Source: Desulfopila_A sp964446655 | Lineage (GTDB): Bacteria; Desulfobacterota; Desulfobulbia; Desulfobulbales; Desulfocapsaceae | DNA: 64,000 nt | Direction: 5' to 3' | Assembly (NCBI GenBank): GCA_964446655.1 | Contig: CAYUPL010000012.1 | Coordinates: forward strand, 17,815-81,814 | In this document: piece by piece, positions 17,672 through 25,968 of the stretch | Layout of the letters: every line of letters starts with the position of its first letter | How positions within the stretch are numbered: the stretch's first letter is position 1 | Program-made: the position numbers and the translations under genes | Notes under the pieces: model-generated | Told to the model about the DNA's origin: nothing | Databases searched by the model: none | What the model saw: only the letters and a program-made list of their open reading frames with translations

Positions 17672-19042
17672 ATGAATGGTTTGGTAAAAAAGAAGAGTAA
17701 GACGCGGTATGTCTGCAGCAACTGCGGGTACCGGAGTATTAAGTGGCTGGGGCGTTGTCCTGAATGCAATGAATGGGAAAGCTTTGCCGAAGAGGTTCAA
17801 CCACAACCGGCGGCTTCTTTCGGTATGCCGAAAATAGAACCTCAGCCACTCCACCTGGCGCCCGATGGTGAAGAGGAGCGAATACTAACTGGTATTGAAG
17901 AACTGGACCGGGTTTTGGGCGGCGGCGTTGTGGCTGGATCGGTGGTTCTCCTCGGTGGCGATCCGGGCATAGGGAAATCGACCCTGATGATGCATATGCT
18001 GGCAGCAGTGGCCAGACAGGAGAGAAAGGTCTTGTATGCCTCCGGTGAAGAGTCGGCCCGACAGATCAAGATGCGGGCCAAAAGGCTCGATGCCCTTCAT
18101 CCCGAAGAGTATCTGGCAACGGTCTCCAGCGTGGAGCAGATCGTCGAGATGTCCATGGCCATGCGGCCGGCGCTTCTGGTGGTTGATTCCATCCAGACTC
18201 TGACCTGTGCCGAATACTCTTCCGCACCGGGTTCAGTAACCCAGGTTCGTGAATCCGCGGCACGTCTGCTCAACATGGCCAAGATGGAAAACATCCCGGT
18301 GGTTCTGGTGGGTCATGTAACCAAAGACGGCGCCCTGGCCGGGCCCAAGATTCTTGAGCATATGGTGGATACCGTTCTCTATTTTGAGGGTGACAGAAGC
18401 CATGCCTTCCGAATTCTGCGGACCCAGAAAAACCGTTTCGGCTCCACCAACGAAATAGGTGTCTTTGAAATGAAGGCGGAAGGGCTGGTCGAGGTGAAAA
18501 ATCCTTCGGAAATCTTTCTGGCGGAGAGGCCGCTCGATGTTGCCGGTTCCGTTGTCATTCCCAGCGTGGAAGGAACCAGACCTATTCTGGTGGAGGTGCA
18601 GGCCCTGGTCAGCCCGACAAACCTGGGAACGGCCCGGAGAACGGCTATCGGCGCCGATCCGCAGCGCCTTGCTCTCCTTTGCGCTGTTCTGGAAAAAAAG
18701 GCCGGGATGGATTTATACGGTCATGATATTTTCCTGAACATCGCCGGCGGAATACGAATTGAGGAGCCCGCCCTTGATCTTGGTGTGATATGTGCGCTGG
18801 CTTCGAGCATGCTGGAGCGGCCTATTCCTTCGGCGACCGTTCTCTGTGGAGAGGTGGGGCTCGCCGGTGAGGTACGCGCCGCAGGTCAGGTGGAAATGCG
18901 GGTAGCTGAATCGGAACGCCTCGGCTTTCAACGCTTTATCATGCCCAAGGCCAACCTTGATCGTCTCCATCTCAAGTCGGGCATGCACCTCGCAGGCGTT
19001 GCAACTCTGCAGGAGTTGCTGGAAATTGTTTTTGATGAGTGA
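17672..19042 (+). CDS. radA: DNA repair protein RadA (Sms)
   Basis: 456 residues in the standard order: N-terminal zinc finger with C15, C18, C29, C32; a RecA-like ATPase with Walker A GGDPGIGKST near residue 95 and LLVVDSIQTL as Walker B; the RadA-specific KNRFGS motif near residue 252; and a C-terminal Lon-protease-like domain (GGIRIEEPALDLGVICAL, CGEVGLAGEVR). It is a DnaB-type helicase for branch migration in recombination repair. Divergent from the EI24 gene. Confidence 0.97.
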   Translation: MNGLVKKKSKTRYVCSNCGYRSIKWLGRCPECNEWESFAEEVQPQPAASFGMPKIEPQPLHLAPDGEEERILTGIEELDRVLGGGVVAGSVVLLGGDPGIGKSTLMMHMLAAVARQERKVLYASGEESARQIKMRAKRLDALHPEEYLATVSSVEQIVEMSMAMRPALLVVDSIQTLTCAEYSSAPGSVTQVRESAARLLNMAKMENIPVVLVGHVTKDGALAGPKILEHMVDTVLYFEGDRSHAFRILRTQKNRFGSTNEIGVFEMKAEGLVEVKNPSEIFLAERPLDVAGSVVIPSVEGTRPILVEVQALVSPTNLGTARRTAIGADPQRLALLCAVLEKKAGMDLYGHDIFLNIAGGIRIEEPALDLGVICALASSMLERPIPSATVLCGEVGLAGEVRAAGQVEMRVAESERLGFQRFIMPKANLDRLHLKSGMHLAGVATLQELLEIVFDE

Positions 19043-19094
19043 AGTAGTTTTACGGCGCAAGGGTCAATAAAAACAGAGTTCAATGGAGGAAGGA

Positions 19095-19661
19095 ATGGAT
19101 TTGAAATTGCATCTTGAAAGAGGTTGGAACGGTTTTCTCAAGTTTATCGGTCCGGTTTTGCTTTTAACTTTTGTGCAGATTCTGGTTACGATCTTCAGCC
19201 TGGGAATCCTTGCCCCCGTCACCACGGCAGGATATTTTCAGTCGATTCTGCTTGCTCTGCGTGAAGGAAGGTCGCCCCAAGTAAAGGATCTGTTTGCCCA
19301 TATGTCCCTTTTTCTCCCGCTATTCGCTTTTGGTGTCGCTGCTTTCTGCGCCATTGCACTGGGCTTTGTCCTGTTGGTATTGCCCGGTTTCGGGGTGATG
19401 ATTTTTCTGGTCTTTGCCTGCCTCTATCTTTTTCCTCTGATGACCGACCAGAAAATGGGGCTTATGGACGCGGTCAAGGAATCGTGGCGCATGGCGGTAC
19501 AAGACCCCATTGGTGATCACATCATTATCACCATCGTCTATATCGCCATCCTGTCCCTCGGCGGATCTCTGCCGTTGGTCATTCTGCTGGCCCAGCCCCT
19601 CGGCGCCTTTATTCTGCTGTCGTTTTACGAAGAAAGACGAAAGCTGATGATCGAGCCATGA
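19095..19661 (+). CDS. Hypothetical membrane protein, 188 aa
   Basis: Start taken at the ATG 19095, directly behind GGAGGAAGGA; an ATG four codons upstream is less likely. Four or five hydrophobic segments are visible, with a glycine-rich VLLVLPGFGVMIFLVFACLY in the middle and a conserved-looking LMDAVKESWRMAVQDPIGDHI, which resembles proteins annotated as DUF4013/YciC-like 'unknown membrane protein'. The function is unknown. It follows radA by 52 bases and may share its transcript. Confidence 0.75.
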   Translation: MDLKLHLERGWNGFLKFIGPVLLLTFVQILVTIFSLGILAPVTTAGYFQSILLALREGRSPQVKDLFAHMSLFLPLFAFGVAAFCAIALGFVLLVLPGFGVMIFLVFACLYLFPLMTDQKMGLMDAVKESWRMAVQDPIGDHIIITIVYIAILSLGGSLPLVILLAQPLGAFILLSFYEERRKLMIEP

Positions 19662-19750
19662 AAAAGAGCAGCTGAGAACTTTTCCTCTTTCGGGATTTAA
19701 TTTTCCTGCCGATGCGGTGTATAGTTACAGAAGATGCTTGCAACCCGAAA

Positions 19751-19782
19751 GGTGGTCCAAAAATGTCTATTCGCGGACCACC
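19751..19782 (+). terminator. Hairpin between membrane gene and a small ORF
   Basis: Perfect 8-bp inverted repeat GGTGGTCC / GGACCACC around a 16-base loop, followed by TTCTT. It may end transcription from the radA region or act in the leader of the tiny gene that starts 32 bases later. Confidence 0.45.
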
Positions 19783-19813
19783 TTCTTAAGAAACACAGGC
19801 AATGGAGGGTAGA

Positions 19814-19918
19814 ATGAATGAGCAGCATGAGCATGAAGATGAAATGGTATGTGTAAACGTGGCGATCTTTTTTGCCGTGGTGTTGGGTGTGATTTTTTTT
19901 CTTGGCATAATAAATTAA
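19814..19918 (+). CDS. Single-pass membrane micropeptide, 34 aa
   Basis: Too short for most ORF callers but well supported: AATGGAGGGTAGA gives a strong Shine-Dalgarno 5 bases before the ATG. The product has an acidic/histidine-rich head (MNEQHEHEDEM) followed by one hydrophobic helix (VAIFFAVVLGVIFFLGII) and stops. This is the layout of regulatory or assembly micropeptides of membrane complexes. No homologue is recognised. It stands alone between a hairpin and the cyclase gene. Confidence 0.6.
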   Translation: MNEQHEHEDEMVCVNVAIFFAVVLGVIFFLGIIN

Positions 19919-20067
19919 AAAGGTGTTGAAAAAAGCCTCCTTCCGGAAAGATGGCCGTGCTGCTGCTTACCTCTTTGGTGGCAGCAGGAGCGAAGAGCTC
20001 CTCATCGACTTGAAGAACGAAGGTTTTCTCTCATCGTCCGATATTTTATTTCGAGGATCTTCTCTCT

Positions 20068-21315
20068 ATGGAAGGAACTGAAAAAAAGGTTGTTATACTG
20101 CTCAGCGATATGGTGCGTTATTCACAGAAGACCGCCGACATGCGGCCTGTGGAGATCCGTGATTTTATCGTTGAATATCACCGTAATCTCCAGCAGATCA
20201 TCAATGCTGATCACGGAGCATATCAGGAAATTGAACCCTCTGCCGGAGATGGCGCCATTGCCGTTTTTGAAAACAGGCAGGGAGAAAGCAAAACCGATGT
20301 CTGTGACCGCGCCCTTCGGGCAGCCTTGAACATGGCAGGCGCCATGGAGGAGGGGGTCATTCCCCAGACTCGTATCGGTATTTTCGCAGGTGATATTATA
20401 GAGGCGCAGATCAGTGGGAGAACCATGAGGTTTGGGGCCAGCTTTTCCGTCGCCAGTCGCCTTGAGGAGCTATGCGGCTATTTCGGCACCAGTTTTCTGA
20501 TGGATCGAGAGGTGGCCTTCTGGCAGGCCGTTGAAAAGAGCAATACGGTCAGCATCGGCAAGGTGACACCCAAAAATTTTCATCATCCCATACATGTCTA
20601 TACCGTTTATAAGCCGGGTATTCACAATTGTCCCAGGGATGTCAATCCGAAAGACCTTTCCCGATTCATCGAAATGAAAAATGAGGCGGTGGCGCTGTTT
20701 TGCGGTAATCAGCTCCAGGGAATCCGGGCAGATTTTCCTCTGGCCAAGGAGAAACTGAGACAGGTGCAGGAGTTGTTTGTCGCCATGACCGGCAAAAAGG
20801 ATGTGCCGTCGGAGAGACTGCTCGAATATATCCGCAACACGCCCTACCCCGGAGATGACTTTAAAAAGGTTGGTATGATGATCCGGGAAACAACCGGAGA
20901 CTCTCTAGGCATCAGGTTGCTCCATCTCTCCAACGAGCTGCTGCGGGCCATGGATATAGATTTTTACCATACCCTGGTGGTCGATACCGAATGGGAGCGC
21001 CAATTCAAGCTTGTCTGGAAGAAAAAAGGGGAGATTATCATCAAAATCAATGATCCCCCTAACGGGGTCTACTATATTGATAACGGCAGCGTTAATGCCC
21101 TTGATGAAAATGGTAACCTTATTACCACGTTGACGGCCGGCAATGTGTTTGGCGAGATGGCCTATTTCTCCAAAAGCCGGACGCGAAACGCCACGGTGGT
21201 TGCCAATACCGACTGTGTCTTACGGCGAATAGGTGGAGATCAGTTTGAAAAACTGCCGATAATCATGAAGATTTTTGAAAGAATCGCCAAAAAGCGCCTG
21301 GGGGAAGGTTTTTGA
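20068..21315 (+). CDS. Class III nucleotide cyclase fused to a cNMP-binding domain
   Basis: 415 residues. Residues 5-180 form a class III cyclase catalytic domain: first metal aspartate D14 in LLSDMVRYSQ, second D61 in PSAGDGAIAVF, and a later RIGIFAGDII and GASFSVASRLEE corresponding to the dimer-arm and N/R-region of the family. Residues from about 310 are a cyclic-nucleotide-binding domain, ending in DNGSVNALDENGNLITTLTAG and NVFGEMAYFSKSRTRNATVVA, which includes the phosphate-binding cassette (FGEMAYFSxxxRxATV). So the same chain may make and sense the nucleotide. No membrane segment. Substrate (ATP or GTP) is not decided. Confidence 0.85.
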   Translation: MEGTEKKVVILLSDMVRYSQKTADMRPVEIRDFIVEYHRNLQQIINADHGAYQEIEPSAGDGAIAVFENRQGESKTDVCDRALRAALNMAGAMEEGVIPQTRIGIFAGDIIEAQISGRTMRFGASFSVASRLEELCGYFGTSFLMDREVAFWQAVEKSNTVSIGKVTPKNFHHPIHVYTVYKPGIHNCPRDVNPKDLSRFIEMKNEAVALFCGNQLQGIRADFPLAKEKLRQVQELFVAMTGKKDVPSERLLEYIRNTPYPGDDFKKVGMMIRETTGDSLGIRLLHLSNELLRAMDIDFYHTLVVDTEWERQFKLVWKKKGEIIIKINDPPNGVYYIDNGSVNALDENGNLITTLTAGNVFGEMAYFSKSRTRNATVVANTDCVLRRIGGDQFEKLPIIMKIFERIAKKRLGEGF

Positions 21316-21319
21316 GAAG

Positions 21320-21347
21320 GCGGCCCGCCTCAGCAGAGGCGGGCCGC
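21320..21347. terminator. GC-rich hairpin, likely convergent terminator
   Basis: 11-bp perfect stem GCGGCCCGCCT / AGGCGGGCCGC with a 6-base loop, lying just after the cyclase stop and 20 bases before the stop of the convergent protease gene. No strong T-run follows on either strand, so efficiency is uncertain. Confidence 0.6.
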
Positions 21348-21368
21348 ATAGTCCTGTTCTATTCAGTT

Positions 21369-22823
21369 TTATTGTGCTATAAGGACAACATACTGGCTGA
21401 ATTTACCGGATCTGACTCTGAGCAGCATCCTGTCGGAGTCGCCGGATTTTTTCAGGATGTTCTGCAGGTCGCGCAGGCTGGCGACAGGTTCTTTATTGAC
21501 CTCCTGCACAAGCTGTCCCGGTTGTAATCTGGCCGATGCGGCCGCACTTCCCGGCTCCACATCCCCAACCAGTATGCCCTGCTCACCCTCATAGCCAAGC
21601 TGTTCAGCCAGCTCCGGTGTCAGTTCCTGGAAAGAAAGACCGAATTTTTCCAGAAATTCCCCATCCGGTGAAGACTGGGCCGTTCTACCGAAGTTATCCG
21701 GCTGCTCACCGATGACCACTTCTATTGTTTTTTCCTTGCCGTCACGTATGACTACAAGCTCTGCCTTGGTGTTGGGTATGATTAGAGCAATCCTATTACG
21801 GAGATCATTGACATTAAGCAGCTCAATGCCGTTGAGCTCTATGATGACATCCCCCTGTTGCAATTCACTCTTATCGGCGGGAGAGTCTTTCTGCACTTCA
21901 CTGACCAGAATACCGCGAGCCTCTTTCAGGCCGAATGATTTGGCGAGATTTTCATCGATATCCTGAATGGCCACGCCGAGCCAGCCTCGTGTGACTTTAC
22001 CATGTTCCTGGAGCTGGTCATTGATGGCCTTCACCATATTGATGGGAATGGCGAATCCGATGCCCATATAGCCGCCGGTACGGGAAAAAAGAGCCGAATT
22101 GATTCCCACAACTTCCCCATGTATGTTCAGCAGTGGTCCACCGGAGTTGCCGGGATTGATGGCCGCGTCCGTCTGGATGAAGTTTTCGTACTCATTGATG
22201 CCGACCCGGCTTCTTCCCTTGGCGCTGACGACCCCGACGGTGACGGTCTGGTTCAAGCCAAAAGGATTACCGATGGCGATGACCCACTCTCCGACTTCCA
22301 GAGCGTCGGAGTCACCCAATGGGATGACGGGCAGGTTGTTGCCGTTGTCGATTTTTATCAGAGCGACATCGGACTGCGGATCGCTGCCGATAAGCGTCGC
22401 GTCCACCTTTTTGTTGTCGGACAGAGTCACCCTGATGCTGTCGGCATCGGCGACGACATGGTTGTTGGTGAGGATATAGCCTCCTTTACTGATGATAAAA
22501 CCGGACCCCTGACCTTGCTGTTTGCGTTCCCTGGGCTGCTGCGGCGGAAACTGGCGGTGGAAATCCGGGCCGAAAAACCGCTCAAAAAAGGGATTATTAA
22601 AAAATTCAAAGTTATAGTCTCTTGCTCCAACGGTCTTTTCCACTTCAACATGGACAACTGCCGGGGTAGCCTTTTTCACGACCGAGGAAAAGGCCTTGGC
22701 AGACTTGCTGAGCACTGCAACCTCCTCTGTTGTGGAGGCGAATGCCTGAGGAAGAGCCGTCAGAAAAAACAGCAGGCAAAGCGCGATTACCGGCAATCGT
22801 TTTGGGGGAATGATATTCTGCAT
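21369..22823 (-). CDS. Deg/HtrA-type periplasmic serine protease
   Basis: 484 residues from the ATG at 22823 (GAGG 7 bases upstream). N-terminal signal peptide ending ALPQAFA. Catalytic triad H122 (LTNNHVV), D152 (SDVALIKID) and S227 (NPGNSGGPL). Two PDZ domains follow (GWLGVAIQDIDENLAKSFGL; then FQELTPELAEQLGYEG with LQPGQLVQEVN). This is the DegP/DegQ architecture: a periplasmic quality-control protease/chaperone. Convergent with the cyclase gene across the GC hairpin. Which Deg paralogue it corresponds to cannot be fixed. Confidence 0.95.
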   Translation of the reverse strand: MQNIIPPKRLPVIALCLLFFLTALPQAFASTTEEVAVLSKSAKAFSSVVKKATPAVVHVEVEKTVGARDYNFEFFNNPFFERFFGPDFHRQFPPQQPRERKQQGQGSGFIISKGGYILTNNHVVADADSIRVTLSDNKKVDATLIGSDPQSDVALIKIDNGNNLPVIPLGDSDALEVGEWVIAIGNPFGLNQTVTVGVVSAKGRSRVGINEYENFIQTDAAINPGNSGGPLLNIHGEVVGINSALFSRTGGYMGIGFAIPINMVKAINDQLQEHGKVTRGWLGVAIQDIDENLAKSFGLKEARGILVSEVQKDSPADKSELQQGDVIIELNGIELLNVNDLRNRIALIIPNTKAELVVIRDGKEKTIEVVIGEQPDNFGRTAQSSPDGEFLEKFGLSFQELTPELAEQLGYEGEQGILVGDVEPGSAAASARLQPGQLVQEVNKEPVASLRDLQNILKKSGDSDRMLLRVRSGKFSQYVVLIAQ

Positions 22824-23006
22824 AAATAATCCTCTTTGTAATTGTAGTGGGTTGTTGTGCACCGTAAATATTTCCGTACCATGACTCTAATTGTAAAGCT
22901 GATAGCTGCAGCGTCAAGGAATATTACGGAAATGTAATTTTGTCGATGTGTGGGGCGCCGGCCGGGTCACCAACGAAGAAGGAAGATGCGGAGTGAGAGG
23001 AAAAAG

Positions 23007-23042
23007 AGGCGCAGCGGCAATCCCCTGATTGCCGCTGCGCCT
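23007..23042 (-). terminator. Rho-independent terminator of DAHP synthase gene
   Basis: 16-bp perfect stem AGGCGCAGCGGCAATC / GATTGCCGCTGCGCCT with a 4-base loop. Read on the minus strand it is followed by CTTTTTCC, the T-run of a classical terminator, 12 bases after the stop of the gene ending at 23054. Confidence 0.85.
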
Positions 23043-23053
23043 CTGCAGAGAAA

Positions 23054-24400
23054 TCAACTTCGTATCATGTCTGCGATTTGAAAGGCAACCTCCAGGCTTT
23101 GTTCGGCATTCAGGCGTGGATCGCAGGAGGTGAGATAGTTGTTCTGTAATTCAGTGTCAATGATATTACGGGCGCCACCGGTGCATTCGGTGACGTTTTC
23201 GCCGGTCATTTCAAAATGGACACCTCCGGGAATAGTGCCTTCGGACCAATGTGCCTCGAAAAAACAGGTTATTTCAGCGAGGATGTCATTAAAATTCCGG
23301 GTCTTGTGGCCGGATTCGGCGGTATATGTGTTGGCATGCATGGGATCGCAGCTCCACACGATATTGTAGCCTTCCTTCTTGGCTTCACGCAACAGCGGCG
23401 GCAGGACCTTCTCGACATTTTTCATGCCAAGCCTGGTGATAAGGGTCAACCGGCCCGGTTCATTCTCAGGGTTAAGCGCATCGATGAGCCGTTTAATATC
23501 GTCCATGTCATACGTTGGACCGACTTTAACTCCGAGAGGATTGAGGACACCGCGAAGAAACTCGACATGAGCTCCGTCGACCTGTCTGGTTCGCTCGCCG
23601 ATCCAGAGCATATGCGCGGAACAGTCATACCAGTCACCGGTGGTGGAATCAACCCGGGTCAGTGACTCCTCGTAACCAAGCAGCAGCGCCTCGTGTGAGG
23701 TGAAGAGCTCGGTCTGATTGACTTGAGGAATGTCTGTAGGAATACCGATGGTATTCATAAAATTTATGGCTTGATCTATCTGTTTGGCCAGGCGATTGTA
23801 TGACCTGCCCATGGGGGATTGCACGACAAATTCCTGGTTCCAGGCCTGGACGCGGTCAAGCGCGGCATAGCCGCCTCGGGTAAAGGCACGTAGAAGATTC
23901 AGGGTTGAGGCGGCCATATTATAGCCCTGCAGCATCAACTTGGGATTAGGCAGTCTTGCTTTTTCGTCGAACTCCGCCCTGTTGACCATATCGCCGCGGT
24001 AAGAAGGGTGGGTGACACCGCCAATTGTTTCGATGTCGGAAGAACGTGGCTTGGCAAACTGACCCGCAATCCTGCCGACCTTGATGACCGGTTTACCACC
24101 CGCGTAGGTGAGAACAATGGCCATCTGCAGCAATACCTTAAGCGTTTCTCGTATTTTCGGAGCCGTAACCTGAGAAAAGTTTTCGGAGCAGTCACCTCCC
24201 TGCAGTAAAAAAGCTTCGCCTTTGGAAGCCTTGGCCAGCAAGCTTTTTAACGATCGTATTTCTCCGGCAAAAACAAGGGGTGGCAGAATCGAAAGATTTT
24301 CCAGCACTTTAGTCAACTCTTTGTCACTGGGCCAGTTTGGTTGCTGCATTGCCTGAAAATCACGCCAGCTGTTCTTGCTCCATCCTTTCTGATTGACCAT
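23054..24400 (-). CDS. Class II 3-deoxy-7-phosphoheptulonate synthase
   Basis: 448 residues of the plant-type (class II) DAHP synthase family, which condenses PEP with erythrose 4-phosphate as the first step of the shikimate pathway. Signposts: SWRDFQAMQQPNWP, FLLQGGDCSENF, VIKVGRIAGQFAKPRS, HLIWIGERTR-like HMLWIGERTRQ, GVKVGPTYD, VWSCDPMHANT and HFEMTGENVTECTGG. The length is normal. It ends at a strong terminator and is preceded (upstream, same strand) by the HsdR_N-like gene about 55 bases away. Confidence 0.96.
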   Translation of the reverse strand: MVNQKGWSKNSWRDFQAMQQPNWPSDKELTKVLENLSILPPLVFAGEIRSLKSLLAKASKGEAFLLQGGDCSENFSQVTAPKIRETLKVLLQMAIVLTYAGGKPVIKVGRIAGQFAKPRSSDIETIGGVTHPSYRGDMVNRAEFDEKARLPNPKLMLQGYNMAASTLNLLRAFTRGGYAALDRVQAWNQEFVVQSPMGRSYNRLAKQIDQAINFMNTIGIPTDIPQVNQTELFTSHEALLLGYEESLTRVDSTTGDWYDCSAHMLWIGERTRQVDGAHVEFLRGVLNPLGVKVGPTYDMDDIKRLIDALNPENEPGRLTLITRLGMKNVEKVLPPLLREAKKEGYNIVWSCDPMHANTYTAESGHKTRNFNDILAEITCFFEAHWSEGTIPGGVHFEMTGENVTECTGGARNIIDTELQNNYLTSCDPRLNAEQSLEVAFQIADMIRS

Positions 24401-24456
24401 ATTCTTTCCTCACTAAGGGTTGATTGATGAGTATGCGACGAGACGGATGATTCGTG

Positions 24457-24999
24457 TTACAGGCAACACCGCTCCACATCGAAGGCGTTTAATATGCGCT
24501 TTTCGCGCTCCAGGTCGAGGTCGTTCTGTCTGGGAAGAAAGGTGAGAGTGGTAATCAGTTCTTCTGCTGCAACACGATCAGGGATCGATTCTAACCCATT
24601 CCCGATAATCTTGCCAGTAGCAGTATCAATTATTTCGGCGTCACGGCCATTTGTGACAACAGCCAGTGGAATCCGATAGTCGGGAAGCAGCACTCTGGCG
24701 GCAGCTATGGCGGATCGTTCCCGACTGACCAGTGAGCCCGGACCGTACCGTATAATTAAAAAAGGACGATCTTTAGCCGTCACGGTGAGGTCTATGGTGG
24801 AGCGGACAAAATGAGTGGTAAAAAGAGTCTCGATATACAGACGGGGAAGGAGTTGGTCTTTATGGTAGTTTTTCTGTTCGACCATGTATCTGCTGATCTC
24901 CTGGCGAATCCGTTCGTCGTCGGTGTCGGTCAGCTCTTCACCGGTGAGATAATCGTTCAAAAAACCATAGACAAGATGGTGGAAATGGTCATGTTTCAT
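24457..24999 (-). CDS. HsdR N-terminal-like domain protein
   Basis: 180 residues. It matches the stand-alone 'type I restriction enzyme R N-terminal' family (HSDR_N_2): IRQEISRYMVEQKNYHKDQL, then a PD-(D/E)xK-like core with DLTVTAKDRPFLIIRYGPGS, SRERSAIAAARVLL, and PLAVVTNGRDAEIIDTATGK. There is no helicase, methylase or specificity subunit nearby, so restriction is unlikely; these orphan proteins are common in Desulfobacterota and their role is unknown. The core has fewer acidic residues than an active nuclease and may be catalytically dead. Confidence 0.8.
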   Translation of the reverse strand: MKHDHFHHLVYGFLNDYLTGEELTDTDDERIRQEISRYMVEQKNYHKDQLLPRLYIETLFTTHFVRSTIDLTVTAKDRPFLIIRYGPGSLVSRERSAIAAARVLLPDYRIPLAVVTNGRDAEIIDTATGKIIGNGLESIPDRVAAEELITTLTFLPRQNDLDLEREKRILNAFDVERCCL

Positions 25000-25191
25000 G
25001 GATATCGCCGCTGAATGGATAGAAGGAGTGGGTTCGTTGTTATGATAACATAACGACGGTTATGGATATTTGTCAACGGGGGCAGCCGGACAAAGCATAA
25101 AAATATATGATGGTATCGTTCAGAATATTTTAATTATGACTTGGCTGTGATATCATCAAAAACAGAGGACGAAACTCTTATCAATAACAAT

Positions 25192-25358
25192 CTCGTAAAA
25201 AGTCATTAAAGGTACCGGGATGGGCTCAGCGATAAGCGCAGACTTCGAGAAAGCTTGATATACTAGGCGTAGTATCTGAAACGGCGATTTGGCAGTACAT
25301 GTGGTACGGCGAATCGCCGTTTCAGATCTATAACGACGTAGATCGAGCTTTTTACGAG
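25192..25358. repeat. Nested inverted-repeat element upstream of CBS gene
   Basis: Outer arms CTCGTAAAAAG (25192-25202) and CTTTTTACGAG (25348-25358) are perfect inverted repeats. Inside, ATCTGAAACGGCGATT (25274-25289) and its exact complement (25312-25327) form a 16-bp stem around a 22-base loop. The whole 167-bp unit resembles a small non-coding palindromic element (REP/MITE-like). It ends 36 bases before the CBS-domain gene and may shape its leader. Confidence 0.7.
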
Positions 25359-25394
25359 TCCATCATCAATAACATGACGACATGGGGAGGACGT

Positions 25395-25886
25395 ATGAAA
25401 GTTAGAGATATAATGGAACCTTTGACGGACTGGCTGACCCCGGAGATGACGCTGCATGAGGCGATACGGGTTATGAACCGGGCCAAACGGGGGCATGGTC
25501 TGTCGGTGAACGCTATTGTGGTGCTTGACGGATTGATGAAAATAGCCGGTATCGTATCGACAACAGATATTCTGCGGGCAATAATGCCGGCGGAAATGTT
25601 TCTCGATGATGAGTTAAACCAAAATACCCTGGATAATCTGCGGCACAGTCGTATCGAGAAGATCAGGCAGGTGCATGTTTCCTCGATAATGACGGAAGAT
25701 GTCAGAGTAATTCGCAGTGATGACTCAATAATGCGGTGTGCGGATGTCCTGCTGGTAGAACAGCTTCGCAGATTGCCTGTTGTCGCCATGGATGGAATAG
25801 TGGTCGGCACGGTGTACCTGCGTGATGTCTATAATAAGATCACGGAACTTCTATGTGAGACGGAACCCCATGCACTGGCATCATGA
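25395..25886 (+). CDS. CBS domain pair protein
   Basis: 163 residues from the ATG at 25395, which has GGGGAGGACGT directly upstream; the frame extends further upstream but that part is the inverted-repeat element. Two CBS motifs: VRDIMEPLTDWLTPEMTLHEAIRVM with GIVSTTDILRAIM, and VSSIMTEDVRVIRSDDSIMRCADVL with GTVYLRDVYNKI. Such pairs bind adenine nucleotides and usually control a partner enzyme or channel. No effector domain is attached and the partner is unknown. Confidence 0.92.
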   Translation: MKVRDIMEPLTDWLTPEMTLHEAIRVMNRAKRGHGLSVNAIVVLDGLMKIAGIVSTTDILRAIMPAEMFLDDELNQNTLDNLRHSRIEKIRQVHVSSIMTEDVRVIRSDDSIMRCADVLLVEQLRRLPVVAMDGIVVGTVYLRDVYNKITELLCETEPHALAS

Positions 25887-25968
25887 GAAAAGAGCTTGAT
25901 ACGGCCCCAGAGGCGCCTGCCTGCCGGAAAGACAAGGAAGAAGAGAGTGCAAACATTTCTCTTTTATA

